Shown here: piece by piece, positions 54,174 to 63,455 of the stretch
Numbering within the stretch: position 1 is the first letter of the stretch
Layout: every line of letters starts with the position of its first letter
NCBI GenBank assembly: GCA_028868825.1
Contig: JAGWTU010000010.1
Span: 62,001 to 126,000, forward strand
Source: Burkholderiales bacterium
GTDB lineage: Bacteria > Pseudomonadota > Gammaproteobacteria > Burkholderiales > Burkholderiaceae_C
Reading direction: 5' to 3'
Length of the DNA stretch: 64,000 bases
Position numbers and translations under genes: made by a program
The notes under the pieces: generated by a model
The model's database searches: none
What the model saw: only the letters and a program-made list of their open reading frames with translations
What the model was told of the DNA's origin: nothing

Positions 54174-55586
54174 ATGCCCGGACGTCTGAAGATCGACATC
54201 GGCGCGGCGCCGCCACCGCTGCGGCGGCAGTCCCGCGGGCCCCTGCGGCTGCTGCTGATCGGCGACTTCAGCGCCCGGCCGCCGGGCCAGCGGCCGCCGC
54301 TGGCGCAGCGGCCGACGCTGCGCGTCGACGTCGACAACCTCGACACCGCGCTGCGGCGGCTGGCACCGCGGGCCGCGACGGCGGCGGCGGGAACGATAGC
54401 CTTCGATTCGATCGACGATTTCCACCCCGACGCGCTGTACCGCCGCCTCGACGGCTTCGCCGCCCTGCGCCGGCGCCGCGACGAGGCCGGCGACCCGCAG
54501 CGGCTGGCGCAGATCGCACCGGCGGCCGCCGCCGGCGGCGCCCCCGGCGCCGACCTGCTGGCCGGGCTGCTCGGCGGCCGGCCGGCCGGCAGCTCGGCAG
54601 CGCAGCCGGCGCATCGCGGCACGGACAGCGGCGGCGCCGCCGTCGAGGCGCTCTTGCGCGCGGCCGTGGCACCGCATGTCGTGCCCGACTTCAGCGGCGC
54701 GCAGGCACTGCTGCTGGCAGGCGTCGATGCGGCGGTGACGGCGTTGATGCGCTCGATCCTCCACGACGCCGCGTTCCAGGCGCTGGAATCGGCCTGGCGC
54801 GGTGTGCAATGGCTGATCCAGAACCTCGAACTCGACGAGCAGCTCGAGCTGCACCTGTTCGACGCGACGCGCGAAGAACTGGTCGCCGACATCGTGAGCC
54901 AGCGCGGCGAGCTGGCGCGCACCGGCGTGCATCAGGCGCTCGCCGACCGCTGGCGCGGCCTGCCCGACGAGCAGGGCTGGTCGATGCTGGCGGGGCTGGA
55001 CCGCTACGGTCCGGGCGATGCCGACATCGGCCTGCTCGCCGCGCTGGGGCTGATCGCCGCGGCAGCCGGCGGTCCCTTCGTCGCCGGCGCCGAACTCGCG
55101 CTGGCCGGCGCCGCGACGGCGGGCGCCGGCTGGCCGGCGCTGCGCCGCAGCGAGGCCGCACCCTGGCTCGGCCTGGCCGCGCCACGCCTGCTGCTGCGCC
55201 TGCCCTATGGCCAGGCGCACGATCCGGTCGAGTCGTTCGCCTTCGAGGAATTCGACGGTGTACCGGCGCACGAGCAGCTGCTGTGGGGCACCGGCTCGCT
55301 CGCGGTGGCGCTGCTCGCCGGCCGCGGCTTCATGGCGCGCGGCTGGGGCATGGAGCTCGGCGACGAACGCGAGATCGGCGACCTGCCGGCCTACAGCGTG
55401 ATCCGCGACGGCGAACGCGAACTGCAGGCCTGCGCCGAGCATTACCTCGGCGAACAAGGCGCGCAGGCGCTGCTCGAGGCCGGGCTGATGCCGCTCGTCA
55501 GCCACCGCCACCGCAATGCGGTGACGCTGCCGCGCCTGCAGTCGGTGGCCGAGCCGGCGCAGGCCCTGCGTTTCGGTGCGGCTTGA
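54174..55586 (+). CDS. Fused TssB-like/TssC-like T6SS sheath-related protein
   Basis: A 470-residue protein whose N-terminal ~110 residues resemble TssB (LRLLLIGDFSARP, LAQRPTLRVDVDNLD, IAFDSIDDFHPDALYRRL). The rest resembles TssC (VDAAVTALMRSILHDAAF, ALESAWRGVQWLIQNLELDE, APRLLLRLPYGQAHDPVESF, then AFEEF and LLWGTGSLAVAL). Normal TssB and TssC are separate proteins of about 170 and 490 residues, so this is a shortened fusion missing part of the TssC region. GGAG precedes the ATG. It is the only plus-strand gene in the block, divergent from vgrG across 191 bp. Sheath variant, cap/adaptor or regulator are possible roles. Confidence 0.82.
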   Translation: MPGRLKIDIGAAPPPLRRQSRGPLRLLLIGDFSARPPGQRPPLAQRPTLRVDVDNLDTALRRLAPRAATAAAGTIAFDSIDDFHPDALYRRLDGFAALRRRRDEAGDPQRLAQIAPAAAAGGAPGADLLAGLLGGRPAGSSAAQPAHRGTDSGGAAVEALLRAAVAPHVVPDFSGAQALLLAGVDAAVTALMRSILHDAAFQALESAWRGVQWLIQNLELDEQLELHLFDATREELVADIVSQRGELARTGVHQALADRWRGLPDEQGWSMLAGLDRYGPGDADIGLLAALGLIAAAAGGPFVAGAELALAGAATAGAGWPALRRSEAAPWLGLAAPRLLLRLPYGQAHDPVESFAFEEFDGVPAHEQLLWGTGSLAVALLAGRGFMARGWGMELGDEREIGDLPAYSVIRDGERELQACAEHYLGEQGAQALLEAGLMPLVSHRHRNAVTLPRLQSVAEPAQALRFGAA

Positions 55587-55619
55587 AGGCCGCCGCGCGC
55601 CGCGCCGACGCCGAACGGC

Positions 55620-56228
55620 TCAATAGGCGTCGGAGGTGATTTCCTCGACGCCGAAGATGGGCCCCGACATGCCGCCCGCCGACCGCGTCTGGACGTCGAC
55701 GCGCGTGGCCGCGACGCGTCCGCCGGCGAGATCGGCGAAGACGAGGGTCGCCGCATTCGTCGTGCCCACCGGGAATTCGGCGGCCATCCCGATCTTCTTG
55801 CTGAACAGCACTTCCTTGCGCGCCATCTCGGGCGCATCGCGCCAGGCGGCGACGTTGGGATCGTTCTTCATCTCGCAGGAGATATGGGCGACATAGATCT
55901 TGCCGTCGAGCCGGCCGACCTCGAAATAGCAGCCGCTGTAGGGCCCCGACGCGGCCCAGGTCTGGGCTCCCGAGAGAAAGCCGTAGACCGTCTTCTGCGC
56001 CAGGTACGGCACCCACATGCCGTCGCCGGCGTCGTCCTTGATCAGCTGCAGCAGGTTCTCGCCGGTGACCTGGCTGATCACGCGCTGCGAATCCTCGGTG
56101 CTGCGACGGATCGCGATCGACGCCTGCTGCGGATTGCCCCCGGCGCGCACGGTCGACAGCGCCGGTTCCTTGAGCAGCATCACCCCGGCATGCCGGTATT
56201 TCGCCAGGTCCGAATATTTGATCGACAT
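55620..56228 (-). CDS. Unknown protein in the clpV-vgrG interval (202 aa)
   Basis: A 202-residue protein that I do not recognise. It begins SIKYSDLAKYRHAGVMLLKE, has a central aromatic/glycine-rich part (GMWVPYLAQKTVYGFLSGAQ; ASGPYSGCYFEVGRL), two Cys residues and a C-terminus ending GGMSGPIFGVEEITSDAY. No signal peptide or membrane segment is predicted. The start at 56228 follows a GGAGAGCTCCC sequence almost identical to that before the next upstream gene, supporting a shared origin or coordinated translation. It is last in the minus-strand run clpV-136 aa-336 aa-202 aa. A T6SS cargo or immunity role is possible from position alone. Confidence 0.7.
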   Translation of the reverse strand: MSIKYSDLAKYRHAGVMLLKEPALSTVRAGGNPQQASIAIRRSTEDSQRVISQVTGENLLQLIKDDAGDGMWVPYLAQKTVYGFLSGAQTWAASGPYSGCYFEVGRLDGKIYVAHISCEMKNDPNVAAWRDAPEMARKEVLFSKKIGMAAEFPVGTTNAATLVFADLAGGRVAATRVDVQTRSAGGMSGPIFGVEEITSDAY

Positions 56229-56253
56229 GGGAGCTCTCCGCGCGGGTCCGAAT

Positions 56254-57264
56254 TCAGCCGAACACCTTCTTGACGGCGCGCGCCTTGACGCGCGCGAAGA
56301 AGCCCTTCTTCTGGTACGTGCCCTTGTTCGACTGCAGTCCATCGAGTTGCAGGTGCGACCGGTCGATCGCCTTCGCCGCGATCTTCAGCAGGGGATCCAT
56401 CTTCTCGGCCTTGAGCTTCTCGACCTTGTCCATCCACCCCGGCAGGCCGATGTCGGCGACGAACAGATTGGCCACCGACGAGGTGTCGGCGCAGGTCAGC
56501 AGATAGCAGCCGAGGATCGGGCAGGCGGCGAATACCGTCGCGTCGAGGGCGTCGGGATGGGCCAGCAGGCGGTTGCCGGCGCGCATGTCCTTGATGTCCA
56601 GGCCGAGCGCGAACAGCTTCAGGCCCAGCGTGGCCAGCGTGTTGCCCAGGCCGATGCCGGCCGTCGTCGCGGTGCCGAAATCGGCGAACAGGCCGGCGAT
56701 CTTGGCCCCGGTGACGGTGGCCTGGCGCGCCAGGTCGACCGAGTGCATGCCGATGTCGCGCTCGATGATGATCTTGATCGCGTCGGCCGCGGCGAGCGGG
56801 TCGCCGGGCCGGAAGCCCTTGCGGTATTCGCCATGCTTGTAGAGGTTGCGTGCGTCCTCGACGACGACCTTGGTCGCCTCGGCGAGCTTCTTGGCGCTCC
56901 AGAGCACGCCGATCACCGGCGTGACCTCGGCGATGAGCTGCTTGAACACCTCGCCGCCGAGCGCTTCGATCACGTCGTGGATGTTGTCGACATCGGCGCA
57001 CTCGCGCACGAAACCCTCGACGGCGGCCTTGAAGCCCGGCACCGACAGCGCCTTGGACGCCTCGGCCCCGCCCTTGACGAGCGATTTGACGTCCGACGCG
57101 ATCGACTTGCCGCTGGACAGCAGATCCTTGGCCGTCGACGCCCGCGCCGCATTGCCGAATTTCAGCTGCGTGCCGCTGAACATGTTGACGAGCAGCATGC
57201 GCCTGGCCTTGGCGAGTTCACCCAGGGCGACGAATTCTTCGCGGGACAATGACTTGCTGGGCAT
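56254..57264 (-). CDS. Unknown protein with hydrophobic segments in the T6SS locus (336 aa)
   Basis: A 336-residue protein of unknown family. The N-terminal half is largely helical and Lys-rich (TAKDLLSSGKSIASDVKSLV). Two Gly/Ala-rich hydrophobic segments follow: TTAGIGLGNTLATLGLKLFA near the middle and ATVFAACPILGCYLLTC with three cysteines. The C-terminus is strongly basic (KKGFFARVKARAVKKVFG). The combination of amphipathic helices and hydrophobic hairpin-like segments could suit a membrane-active protein, for example a pore-forming effector, but no family match can be claimed. AGGAGCTCCC precedes the ATG. It lies 25 bp before the 202-residue gene. Confidence 0.7.
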   Translation of the reverse strand: MPSKSLSREEFVALGELAKARRMLLVNMFSGTQLKFGNAARASTAKDLLSSGKSIASDVKSLVKGGAEASKALSVPGFKAAVEGFVRECADVDNIHDVIEALGGEVFKQLIAEVTPVIGVLWSAKKLAEATKVVVEDARNLYKHGEYRKGFRPGDPLAAADAIKIIIERDIGMHSVDLARQATVTGAKIAGLFADFGTATTAGIGLGNTLATLGLKLFALGLDIKDMRAGNRLLAHPDALDATVFAACPILGCYLLTCADTSSVANLFVADIGLPGWMDKVEKLKAEKMDPLLKIAAKAIDRSHLQLDGLQSNKGTYQKKGFFARVKARAVKKVFG

Positions 57265-57301
57265 GGGAGCTCCTGGTTGGGATCGTGCGATCGGCGGCGC
57301 G

Positions 57302-57712
57302 CTACCACGCCTTCTTCTTCGTCGTCCAGCCCTCGTCGTCGGTCACCGCAACGGTCTTCTTGTAGAGCCGCACCTGGATGTGCAGATTGAAGACATTGGC
57401 GCCGCCCTTGGCCGGCCAGGCGACGATGTTGACCTTGTTCTCGCCGCCGCCCTTGACCGTCTTGTAGGCATGATCGGTTCGCGTGTGCTTGTTCTGCACC
57501 GGCAGCGCCTTGAGCTTGTATTGCGTCTCGCCGTTGCGGAACTGGATCCACCTTTCGTAGCCGCCGAAAGTCTCCGACACGAGCCCGTCGATGTCGTCCT
57601 CGGTCACCGTGGTGCCGTAGTCGAGCTTATTGTTCCAGGCGGTCGCGGTGTTCTCCGCACCCAGCAACTCGGTCTCGATCCAACGCCACAGCGTCTTTGC
57701 GTCTTCGGTCAT
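57302..57712 (-). CDS. Unknown small protein directly downstream of clpV (136 aa)
   Basis: A 136-residue soluble protein, unrecognised. It starts MTEDAKTLWRWIETELL and is rich in Trp, Lys and strands (GGYERWIQFRNGETQYKLKA; FNLHIQVRLYKKTVAVTDDE). No signal peptide, Cys or membrane helix. GAGGAAA lies eight bases before the ATG at 57712; the frame is open upstream but that portion overlaps the gap after clpV. It follows clpV by 28 bp and precedes the 336-residue gene by 37 bp on the same strand, so the three unknown genes are probably expressed with the T6SS operon. Confidence 0.7.
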   Translation of the reverse strand: MTEDAKTLWRWIETELLGAENTATAWNNKLDYGTTVTEDDIDGLVSETFGGYERWIQFRNGETQYKLKALPVQNKHTRTDHAYKTVKGGGENKVNIVAWPAKGGANVFNLHIQVRLYKKTVAVTDDEGWTTKKKAW

Positions 57713-57740
57713 GTCGATTTCCTCGGGTGGGGGGGGGCGG

Positions 57741-60503
57741 TCAGGCGGCATCGAACTGGTAGCGGAAGCCGTGGTCGTCGACATCGACGGCCACGCGCTC
57801 GATTGGCTGCCCTTCCATCATCCGCGTCAGGAATTCGCGGCTGATGTCGGGCAGCATCGTGTTCGTCAGGATCGCATCGATCATCCGCCCGCCCGATTCG
57901 CTTTCGGTGCAGCGTGAAACGACGAGCTTGACGACCTCGTCGCTGTATTCGAACGGGATCTTGTAGCGCGCCTCGACGCGCTTCTTGATGCGGTTGAGCT
58001 GCAGCTTGACGATCTTGCCCAGCATCTCGTCGCTGAGCGGGTAATACGGAATCGTCACCAGGCGCCCGAGCAGCGCCGGCGGGAAGACCTTGAGCAGCGG
58101 CTCGCGCAGCGCCTTGGCCATGCCCTCGGGGTCGGGCATCAACTCGGGGTCCTTGCAAAGGCTGGCGATGAGGTCGGTGCCGGCGTTCGTCGTCAGCAGG
58201 ATGAGCGTGTTCTTGAAGTCGATGAAGCGCCCTTCGCCGTCCTCCATGAAGCCCTTGTCGAAGACCTGGAAGAACATCTCGTGCACGTCGGGGTGCGCCT
58301 TCTCGACCTCGTCGAGCAGCACCACGCTGTAGGGCTTGCGGCGCACGGCCTCGGTCAGCACGCCGCCTTCGCCGTAGCCGACATAGCCCGGCGGCGCGCC
58401 CTTGAGCGTCGAGACCGTGTGCGCCTCCTGGTACTCGCTCATGTTGACGGTGATCATGTTCTGCTCGCCGCCATACAGCGCCTCGGCCAGCGCCAGCGCC
58501 GTCTCGGTCTTGCCGACGCCCGAGGTCCCGGCGAGCATGAAGACGCCGATCGGCTTGCTCGGATTGTCGAGTCCGGCGCGGCTGGTCTGGATGCGCTTGG
58601 CGATCATCTCCATCGCGTGGTCCTGGCCGATCACGCGCTGCGCCAGCGCATCGGCGACCTTGAGGATGGTCTCGATCTCGTTGCGCGCCATGCGGCCGAC
58701 CGGAATGCCGGTCCAGTCGCCGACGACGGCCGCGACGGCCTGGTAATCGACGGTCGGCAGGATCAGCGGATGCTCGCCCTGCAGCGTCGCGAGTTCGGAC
58801 TGGACTTCCTTGAGCCGCGCGAGCTGCTGCACGCGTTCGGCCTCGCGCTGCGCCTCGCGGTCGCCCTCGGTCATGCCGGCCGCGGTCCGCGCGACCTGCG
58901 CCGCCTCGGCCGCGGCCGCCGCCTCCAGCGTGCTGCCCGTGCCCTCGACCGGCCGCAGGCCGCCGCGCAGCTGGGCGCGCAGCGCCAGCAATTCGTCGAC
59001 CAGTTTGCGCTCGGCGGCCCAGCGCGTGTCGAGCGCGGCCAGCCGTTCGCGCTCGGCGGCGAGCAGCTCGCCGGCGTCGCTCTCGCGCTTGCCGACATCG
59101 ACGCCGATCGCCTTCTCGCGCGCGATGATGCCGAGCTCGGTCTCCAGCGCCTCGATGCGCTTGCGGCTGTCGTCGACCTCGGCGGGCGTCGCATGCAGGC
59201 TCACCGCGACGCGGGCGCAGGCGGTGTCGAGCAGGCTCACGCTCTTGTCGGGCAGCTGGCGCGCCGGGATGTAGCGGTGGCTGAGCTTGACGGCGGCCTC
59301 GAGCGCCTCGTCGAGGATCTGCACCTGGTGGTGCTTCTCCATCGTGCTGGCGACGCCGCGCATCATCAGGATCGCCTTGGGCTCGTCGGGCTCGTCGACC
59401 TGCACGGTCTGGAAGCGCCGCGTCAGCGCCGGGTCCTTCTCGATGTGCTTCTTGTATTCGGCGAAGGTCGTCGCGCCTATCGTGCGCAGCGTGCCGCGCG
59501 CCAGCGCCGGCTTGAGCAGGTTGGCCGCATCGCCGGTGCCGGCGGCGCCGCCGGCGCCGACCAGCGTGTGCGTCTCGTCGATGAACAGGATGATGGGCTT
59601 GGGGCTGGCCTGGACCTCGTCGATGACGCTGCGCAGCCGCTGCTCGAATTCGCCCTTCATGCTCGCGCCGGCCTGCAGCAGGCCGACGTCGAGCGCGCGC
59701 AATTCGACTTCCTTGAGGCTCGGCGGCACGTCGCCGCGCGCGATGCGCTGCGCGAAGCCCTCGACGATCGCGGTCTTGCCGACGCCGGCCTCGCCGACGA
59801 GGATGGGGTTGTTCTGGCGCCGCCGCATCAGGATGTCGACGACCTGGCGGATCTCGTCGTCGCGGCCGACGATGGGGTCCATCTTGCCCTCGCGCGCCTG
59901 CGCCGTGAGGTCGACGGTGAATTTCTTCAGCGCCTCCTGCTTGCCCATCGCCGCCGGCGCGATCGCGCCGCTGGCCTCGCCGGGCGCGCCTGCGCCGGTG
60001 CTGCCGTCGCTGGCGCCCTGCCCGTCCTCGGGCGATCCGGCGACGATCTGGGTCAGGCTGTCGGACAGCTCGTCGACCTTGATGCGGTCGAACTGGCGGC
60101 TGATCGCGAGCAGCGCGTTGCGCAGGTTCTTCGTCTTCAGCATGCCGACCAGCACATGGCCGGTGCGCACGCTGCTGTCGCCGTAGAGCAGCGTGCCGTA
60201 GACCCAGCCGCGCTCGATCGCGTCGGGGATCTGTTCGGCGATGTCGCTGATGGCGGTGGCGCCGCGCGGCAGGCGGTCGAGCGCGGCCGTGAGGTCCTTG
60301 GCCAGCGCCGACATGTCGAGCTGGAAATGCTGGATCACGCGATGCCAGTCGCTGTCGGCACTCTGCACGATCTGTGCGATCCAATGCTCGAGTTCGACAT
60401 AGGGATTGCCGCGCAACTTGCAGAACACGGTGGCGCCCTCGACCGCCTTGTAGGCCGGCGGGTTGAGCTTGCCGAACAGCGTGACGCGGTTGATTTCTGC
60501 CAT
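57741..60503 (-). CDS. tssH: T6SS ATPase TssH (ClpV)
   Basis: A Clp/Hsp100 AAA+ unfoldase of 920 residues that disassembles contracted TssBC sheaths. The N-terminal domain starts FGKLNPPAYKAVEGATVFCK, as in ClpV. AAA-1 has GEAGVGKTAIVEG near 236-248 and IILFIDETHTLVGAGG. A middle coiled-coil region follows. AAA-2 has GTSGVGKTETALALAE near 660 and VVLLDEVEKAHPD. AGGAAA lies before the ATG at 60503. It follows tssG by 11 bp, matching the Pseudomonas H1-type order tssE-tssF-tssG-clpV. Confidence 0.96.
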   Translation of the reverse strand: MAEINRVTLFGKLNPPAYKAVEGATVFCKLRGNPYVELEHWIAQIVQSADSDWHRVIQHFQLDMSALAKDLTAALDRLPRGATAISDIAEQIPDAIERGWVYGTLLYGDSSVRTGHVLVGMLKTKNLRNALLAISRQFDRIKVDELSDSLTQIVAGSPEDGQGASDGSTGAGAPGEASGAIAPAAMGKQEALKKFTVDLTAQAREGKMDPIVGRDDEIRQVVDILMRRRQNNPILVGEAGVGKTAIVEGFAQRIARGDVPPSLKEVELRALDVGLLQAGASMKGEFEQRLRSVIDEVQASPKPIILFIDETHTLVGAGGAAGTGDAANLLKPALARGTLRTIGATTFAEYKKHIEKDPALTRRFQTVQVDEPDEPKAILMMRGVASTMEKHHQVQILDEALEAAVKLSHRYIPARQLPDKSVSLLDTACARVAVSLHATPAEVDDSRKRIEALETELGIIAREKAIGVDVGKRESDAGELLAAERERLAALDTRWAAERKLVDELLALRAQLRGGLRPVEGTGSTLEAAAAAEAAQVARTAAGMTEGDREAQREAERVQQLARLKEVQSELATLQGEHPLILPTVDYQAVAAVVGDWTGIPVGRMARNEIETILKVADALAQRVIGQDHAMEMIAKRIQTSRAGLDNPSKPIGVFMLAGTSGVGKTETALALAEALYGGEQNMITVNMSEYQEAHTVSTLKGAPPGYVGYGEGGVLTEAVRRKPYSVVLLDEVEKAHPDVHEMFFQVFDKGFMEDGEGRFIDFKNTLILLTTNAGTDLIASLCKDPELMPDPEGMAKALREPLLKVFPPALLGRLVTIPYYPLSDEMLGKIVKLQLNRIKKRVEARYKIPFEYSDEVVKLVVSRCTESESGGRMIDAILTNTMLPDISREFLTRMMEGQPIERVAVDVDDHGFRYQFDAA

Positions 60504-60514
60504 GGGGTTTCCTT

Positions 60515-61579
60515 TCAGTGGGCGAGTGCCGAATTCGGCACCAGATTCAATGCGGTGGCCATCCCCAGGCGCGGCGCGCCGACCCAGCTCGTCCAGCCCA
60601 GGCGGTTGCCGCGGCCGGGGCGCGTCGGCGGGACCTGCGCGCGCTCGAGTTCGAGCCGCAGATCCCAATCGAATTCATAACTGATGTATTGCCGCACGAG
60701 CGCCAGCATGGCCGGCAGCCGCGCCCCGCCGGGCAGCAGCGATTCGTAGGTCGCGAGGTCGAGCGGTCCGATATGGATGCGGAAGTGGTGCTGACGGTCG
60801 AACACCGCGGCACCGAGCACGGCGCTGGCGCCGAGCTGCGAGGTCGCGCCATGGCGCAGCCGGCCGGCGCGGCCGACGCGCGTGCGCTGCGCCGGCGGCA
60901 GCGCCATCCAGCGGCCGACGAACTGCTCGACGCGCACCGGCATGCCGAGGAAACCGGTGAGCAGTTGCGCCAGGCCGTCGGCGTTGCGCACCTGGCGCGA
61001 CAGCAGTCCGGCGTGGGCCAGCCGCGCATGGTCGGGCGCGGCGTCGCGGCCGCGCCAGGCGGCGCCGCCGACGCCGATCAGCGAGCCGACGTAATCGGCC
61101 CAGCGGTCGTCGCCGGGACGGTCCAGGCTCGCCGTCGGCTGCGCCTGCGCCCAGGCGCGGTAGAACAGCAGCAGCAAGCGGTGGTGGAAGAGGTCGGCGA
61201 AGCGGCCGAAGGTCTCGTCGCCCTTGTGCAGCCGGCGCTCGCGCGCATGGGCCGTGAGGTGCAGCGGCAGCGGGCCGTTGGGGCCGAAGAGGCCGAAGAA
61301 GCGCACCTCGACGCGCGGCCGGCCGCTGCGGTCGGCCGGGTCGACGGCCGCCAGCGTCGCCGGCGCGAACGACAGATCGGCGGCCTGGGCGAGGCGCAGC
61401 GGCTCGTCGGCCGGGCGTCGCGCCTGGCCCAGGCGCGGCTGCTGCGGATGCAGCGCCTCGATCAGCCGCAACGCGTGGAAATAGTCGTAGCGCCAGGGCT
61501 GGTCGGCGAGCGCGCGCCACAGCGCCGCGCGGCGGTCGTGCAGCGCCGCGCCGACAGCCGTTGCTTCGGCGGTTTTCAC
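60515..61579 (-). CDS. tssG: T6SS baseplate subunit TssG (ImpH)
   Basis: A 354-residue baseplate component that, with two TssF copies, forms the T6SS wedge. Family landmarks are RYDYFHALRLIEALHPQQPR near the N-terminus, VEVRFFGLFGPNGPLPLHL and FHHRLLLLFYRAWAQAQPT, plus GGARLPAMLALVRQYISYEF close to the end. A GTG start at 61579 overlaps the tssF stop (GTGA), so translation is coupled; no ATG fits. Confidence 0.94.
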   Translation of the reverse strand: MKTAEATAVGAALHDRRAALWRALADQPWRYDYFHALRLIEALHPQQPRLGQARRPADEPLRLAQAADLSFAPATLAAVDPADRSGRPRVEVRFFGLFGPNGPLPLHLTAHARERRLHKGDETFGRFADLFHHRLLLLFYRAWAQAQPTASLDRPGDDRWADYVGSLIGVGGAAWRGRDAAPDHARLAHAGLLSRQVRNADGLAQLLTGFLGMPVRVEQFVGRWMALPPAQRTRVGRAGRLRHGATSQLGASAVLGAAVFDRQHHFRIHIGPLDLATYESLLPGGARLPAMLALVRQYISYEFDWDLRLELERAQVPPTRPGRGNRLGWTSWVGAPRLGMATALNLVPNSALAH

Positions 61580-63444
61580 AGGATCGGCCTCGCGCCGCAG
61601 CGCGGCGGGCCGACGAGGATGTCGCCGCGGCCGCTCGAATGCAGCCGGGTCTGCGTGTAGCCGTTGAGCGAGACATGGCGGGCGAGGAAGCGCTCGAGCA
61701 CGCAGCCGAGCAGGAACGCGCTGGCGCCCTCGAACGCGAGGTCGTCGATCTCGATGCGCGCCTCGACGCCGCGGCCGAAGGTGATCGGCCCGGGCATCGG
61801 CAGCCGGCGCACGACGCCGGCCAGCCGCACCGAGCGCAGGCCGTCGATCTGGCGCTGCGCGCCGGCGTCGCCGGCGCTGGCGTACAGGCGCAGGATCTGG
61901 CGCAGCGCCGCGGCGCCCTGCTCGGCATCGGTGTCGGTGAGCGAGAGATGGTTCAGCGAGAGCTGGTTGATCAGCTTCCAGGCCGCGGAGCCTTCGCGCA
62001 GCGCCGATTGCGGCCGCGACGGCCCGCGCAGCACGTCGATGCGCTGGATCGGCGCCGTCTGCACCGGCGTCAGGTCGCCGCCGGCCTGGCCGATCGGCAT
62101 CAGCAGCGGCAGGTCGCGGTTCGTGCACAGCGCGCGCACGCCGAGTTGGCGCAGTTCGGCCGGGAAAGGCGCCTCGTGCGCGTCGACGACCGAGAGGTAG
62201 ATCTCGGTGCCGACATAGCCCGTGCGCGGCCCCTCGCGCTGCTGCGCCTGCGACAGCAGCCGCGGCTCGCGCTGCAGTGCGTAATAGGCGTCGTGGTGGC
62301 CGTCCTCGAGGTGGAAGGCGCTGTAGAACGGCAGGAAGCGCCATTCGGCATTCACGCCGCTGCCGTAGCCGAGCACCTCGGTGACGCTGTGGACCTCGAA
62401 GTCCAGCGGCCGCGTGCGGTCGGGGACGACGTGGAACTCGGCGCTCTCGGGTCCGACATGGATGCGGTCGCAGCGCCGCTCGAGCAGGTTGACGGCCGGC
62501 ACGCAATGCAGCGCGAGGCTGGACGCGTCGACGGCCTGCAGCAGCGCATCCTCGGCGCGGCCGAACAGCAGCACGATGTCGACCTCGGTGCCGCCGTGGC
62601 GGCGCAGCGCCTCGCCGAGGCCGCACAGGTCGAAGAACAGGAAGCGCTGCGGGAAGGCGAAATATTCCTGCAGCAGCCGGTGACCCTGGAAGCCGTGCAG
62701 CGTCGGCGGCAGCAGCGCCTCGTCGTCGCCGTAGCCGGCGGCCTCGACGCAGTCGGCGCCCAGCGCCTCGTGCCAGGGCGCCGGCCGCCGCGTCGGCAGC
62801 ACGAGCGCGCCGATGAGGCTGCCGCAGGCAAGTTCGTGCAGCTTGTAGGCGACCTCGTCGATGCCGGCGCAATGCAGCCGCAGGTCGTCGATTCCGATCT
62901 GCTTGAAATCCAGCCCCGCCGTCGTGCGCAGCCGCAGCCGCAGCCCCGAGCGGTAGCGGCGCAGTTCGGGCAGCGCGGCCAGCGGCAGGTCGGCGGCATG
63001 GGTGAAATATTCGACCTGCGCGAGTTCGAGCGGCCACATCGCCACGTCGTGCGCGGTCCTGAATTCGCAGGGCGTCGCGCCGGCGGCGCGGCCGAGCAGC
63101 GCACTGCCGCGCGCGAAGGTCACGCCGGCGGCCAGCGCCGGGTCGCCGAGGTCGGGCTGCAGCCGCGCGATCAGCATCGCCGGCACCGGCGCCAGGAACT
63201 GCGGGTAGACGATCTCGAGCAGGCGCTGCGTGAAGCGCGGGAATTCGGCGTCGAGCTTGAGCTGGATGCGGCCGGCGAGGAAGGCGAAGCCCTCGAGCAG
63301 CCGCTCGACGTAGGGGTCGGTGACCTCGAGTCCCTCGAGCCCGATGCGCGCGGCGATCTTCGGGAATTGCGCGGCAAATTCGGCGCCCATCTCGCGCAGA
63401 TGGCGCAATTCCTCGTTGTAGTAGCGCAGCAGGCGCGGGTCCAT
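61576..63444 (-). CDS. tssF: T6SS baseplate subunit TssF (ImpG/VasA)
   Basis: A 622-residue baseplate protein. It has the family N-terminus DPRLLRYYNEELRHLREMGA and FPKIAARIGL, followed by DPYVERLLEGFAFLAGRIQL and LLEIVYPQFLAPVPAM. C-terminal features include PSRPQSALREGSAAWKLINQ and LSLNHLSL, where TssF and TssG contact each other in known structures. It lies 12 bp after tssE and overlaps tssG. Confidence 0.96.
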   Translation of the reverse strand: MDPRLLRYYNEELRHLREMGAEFAAQFPKIAARIGLEGLEVTDPYVERLLEGFAFLAGRIQLKLDAEFPRFTQRLLEIVYPQFLAPVPAMLIARLQPDLGDPALAAGVTFARGSALLGRAAGATPCEFRTAHDVAMWPLELAQVEYFTHAADLPLAALPELRRYRSGLRLRLRTTAGLDFKQIGIDDLRLHCAGIDEVAYKLHELACGSLIGALVLPTRRPAPWHEALGADCVEAAGYGDDEALLPPTLHGFQGHRLLQEYFAFPQRFLFFDLCGLGEALRRHGGTEVDIVLLFGRAEDALLQAVDASSLALHCVPAVNLLERRCDRIHVGPESAEFHVVPDRTRPLDFEVHSVTEVLGYGSGVNAEWRFLPFYSAFHLEDGHHDAYYALQREPRLLSQAQQREGPRTGYVGTEIYLSVVDAHEAPFPAELRQLGVRALCTNRDLPLLMPIGQAGGDLTPVQTAPIQRIDVLRGPSRPQSALREGSAAWKLINQLSLNHLSLTDTDAEQGAAALRQILRLYASAGDAGAQRQIDGLRSVRLAGVVRRLPMPGPITFGRGVEARIEIDDLAFEGASAFLLGCVLERFLARHVSLNGYTQTRLHSSGRGDILVGPPRCGARPIL

Positions 63445-63455
63445 CGCTGCTCTCT

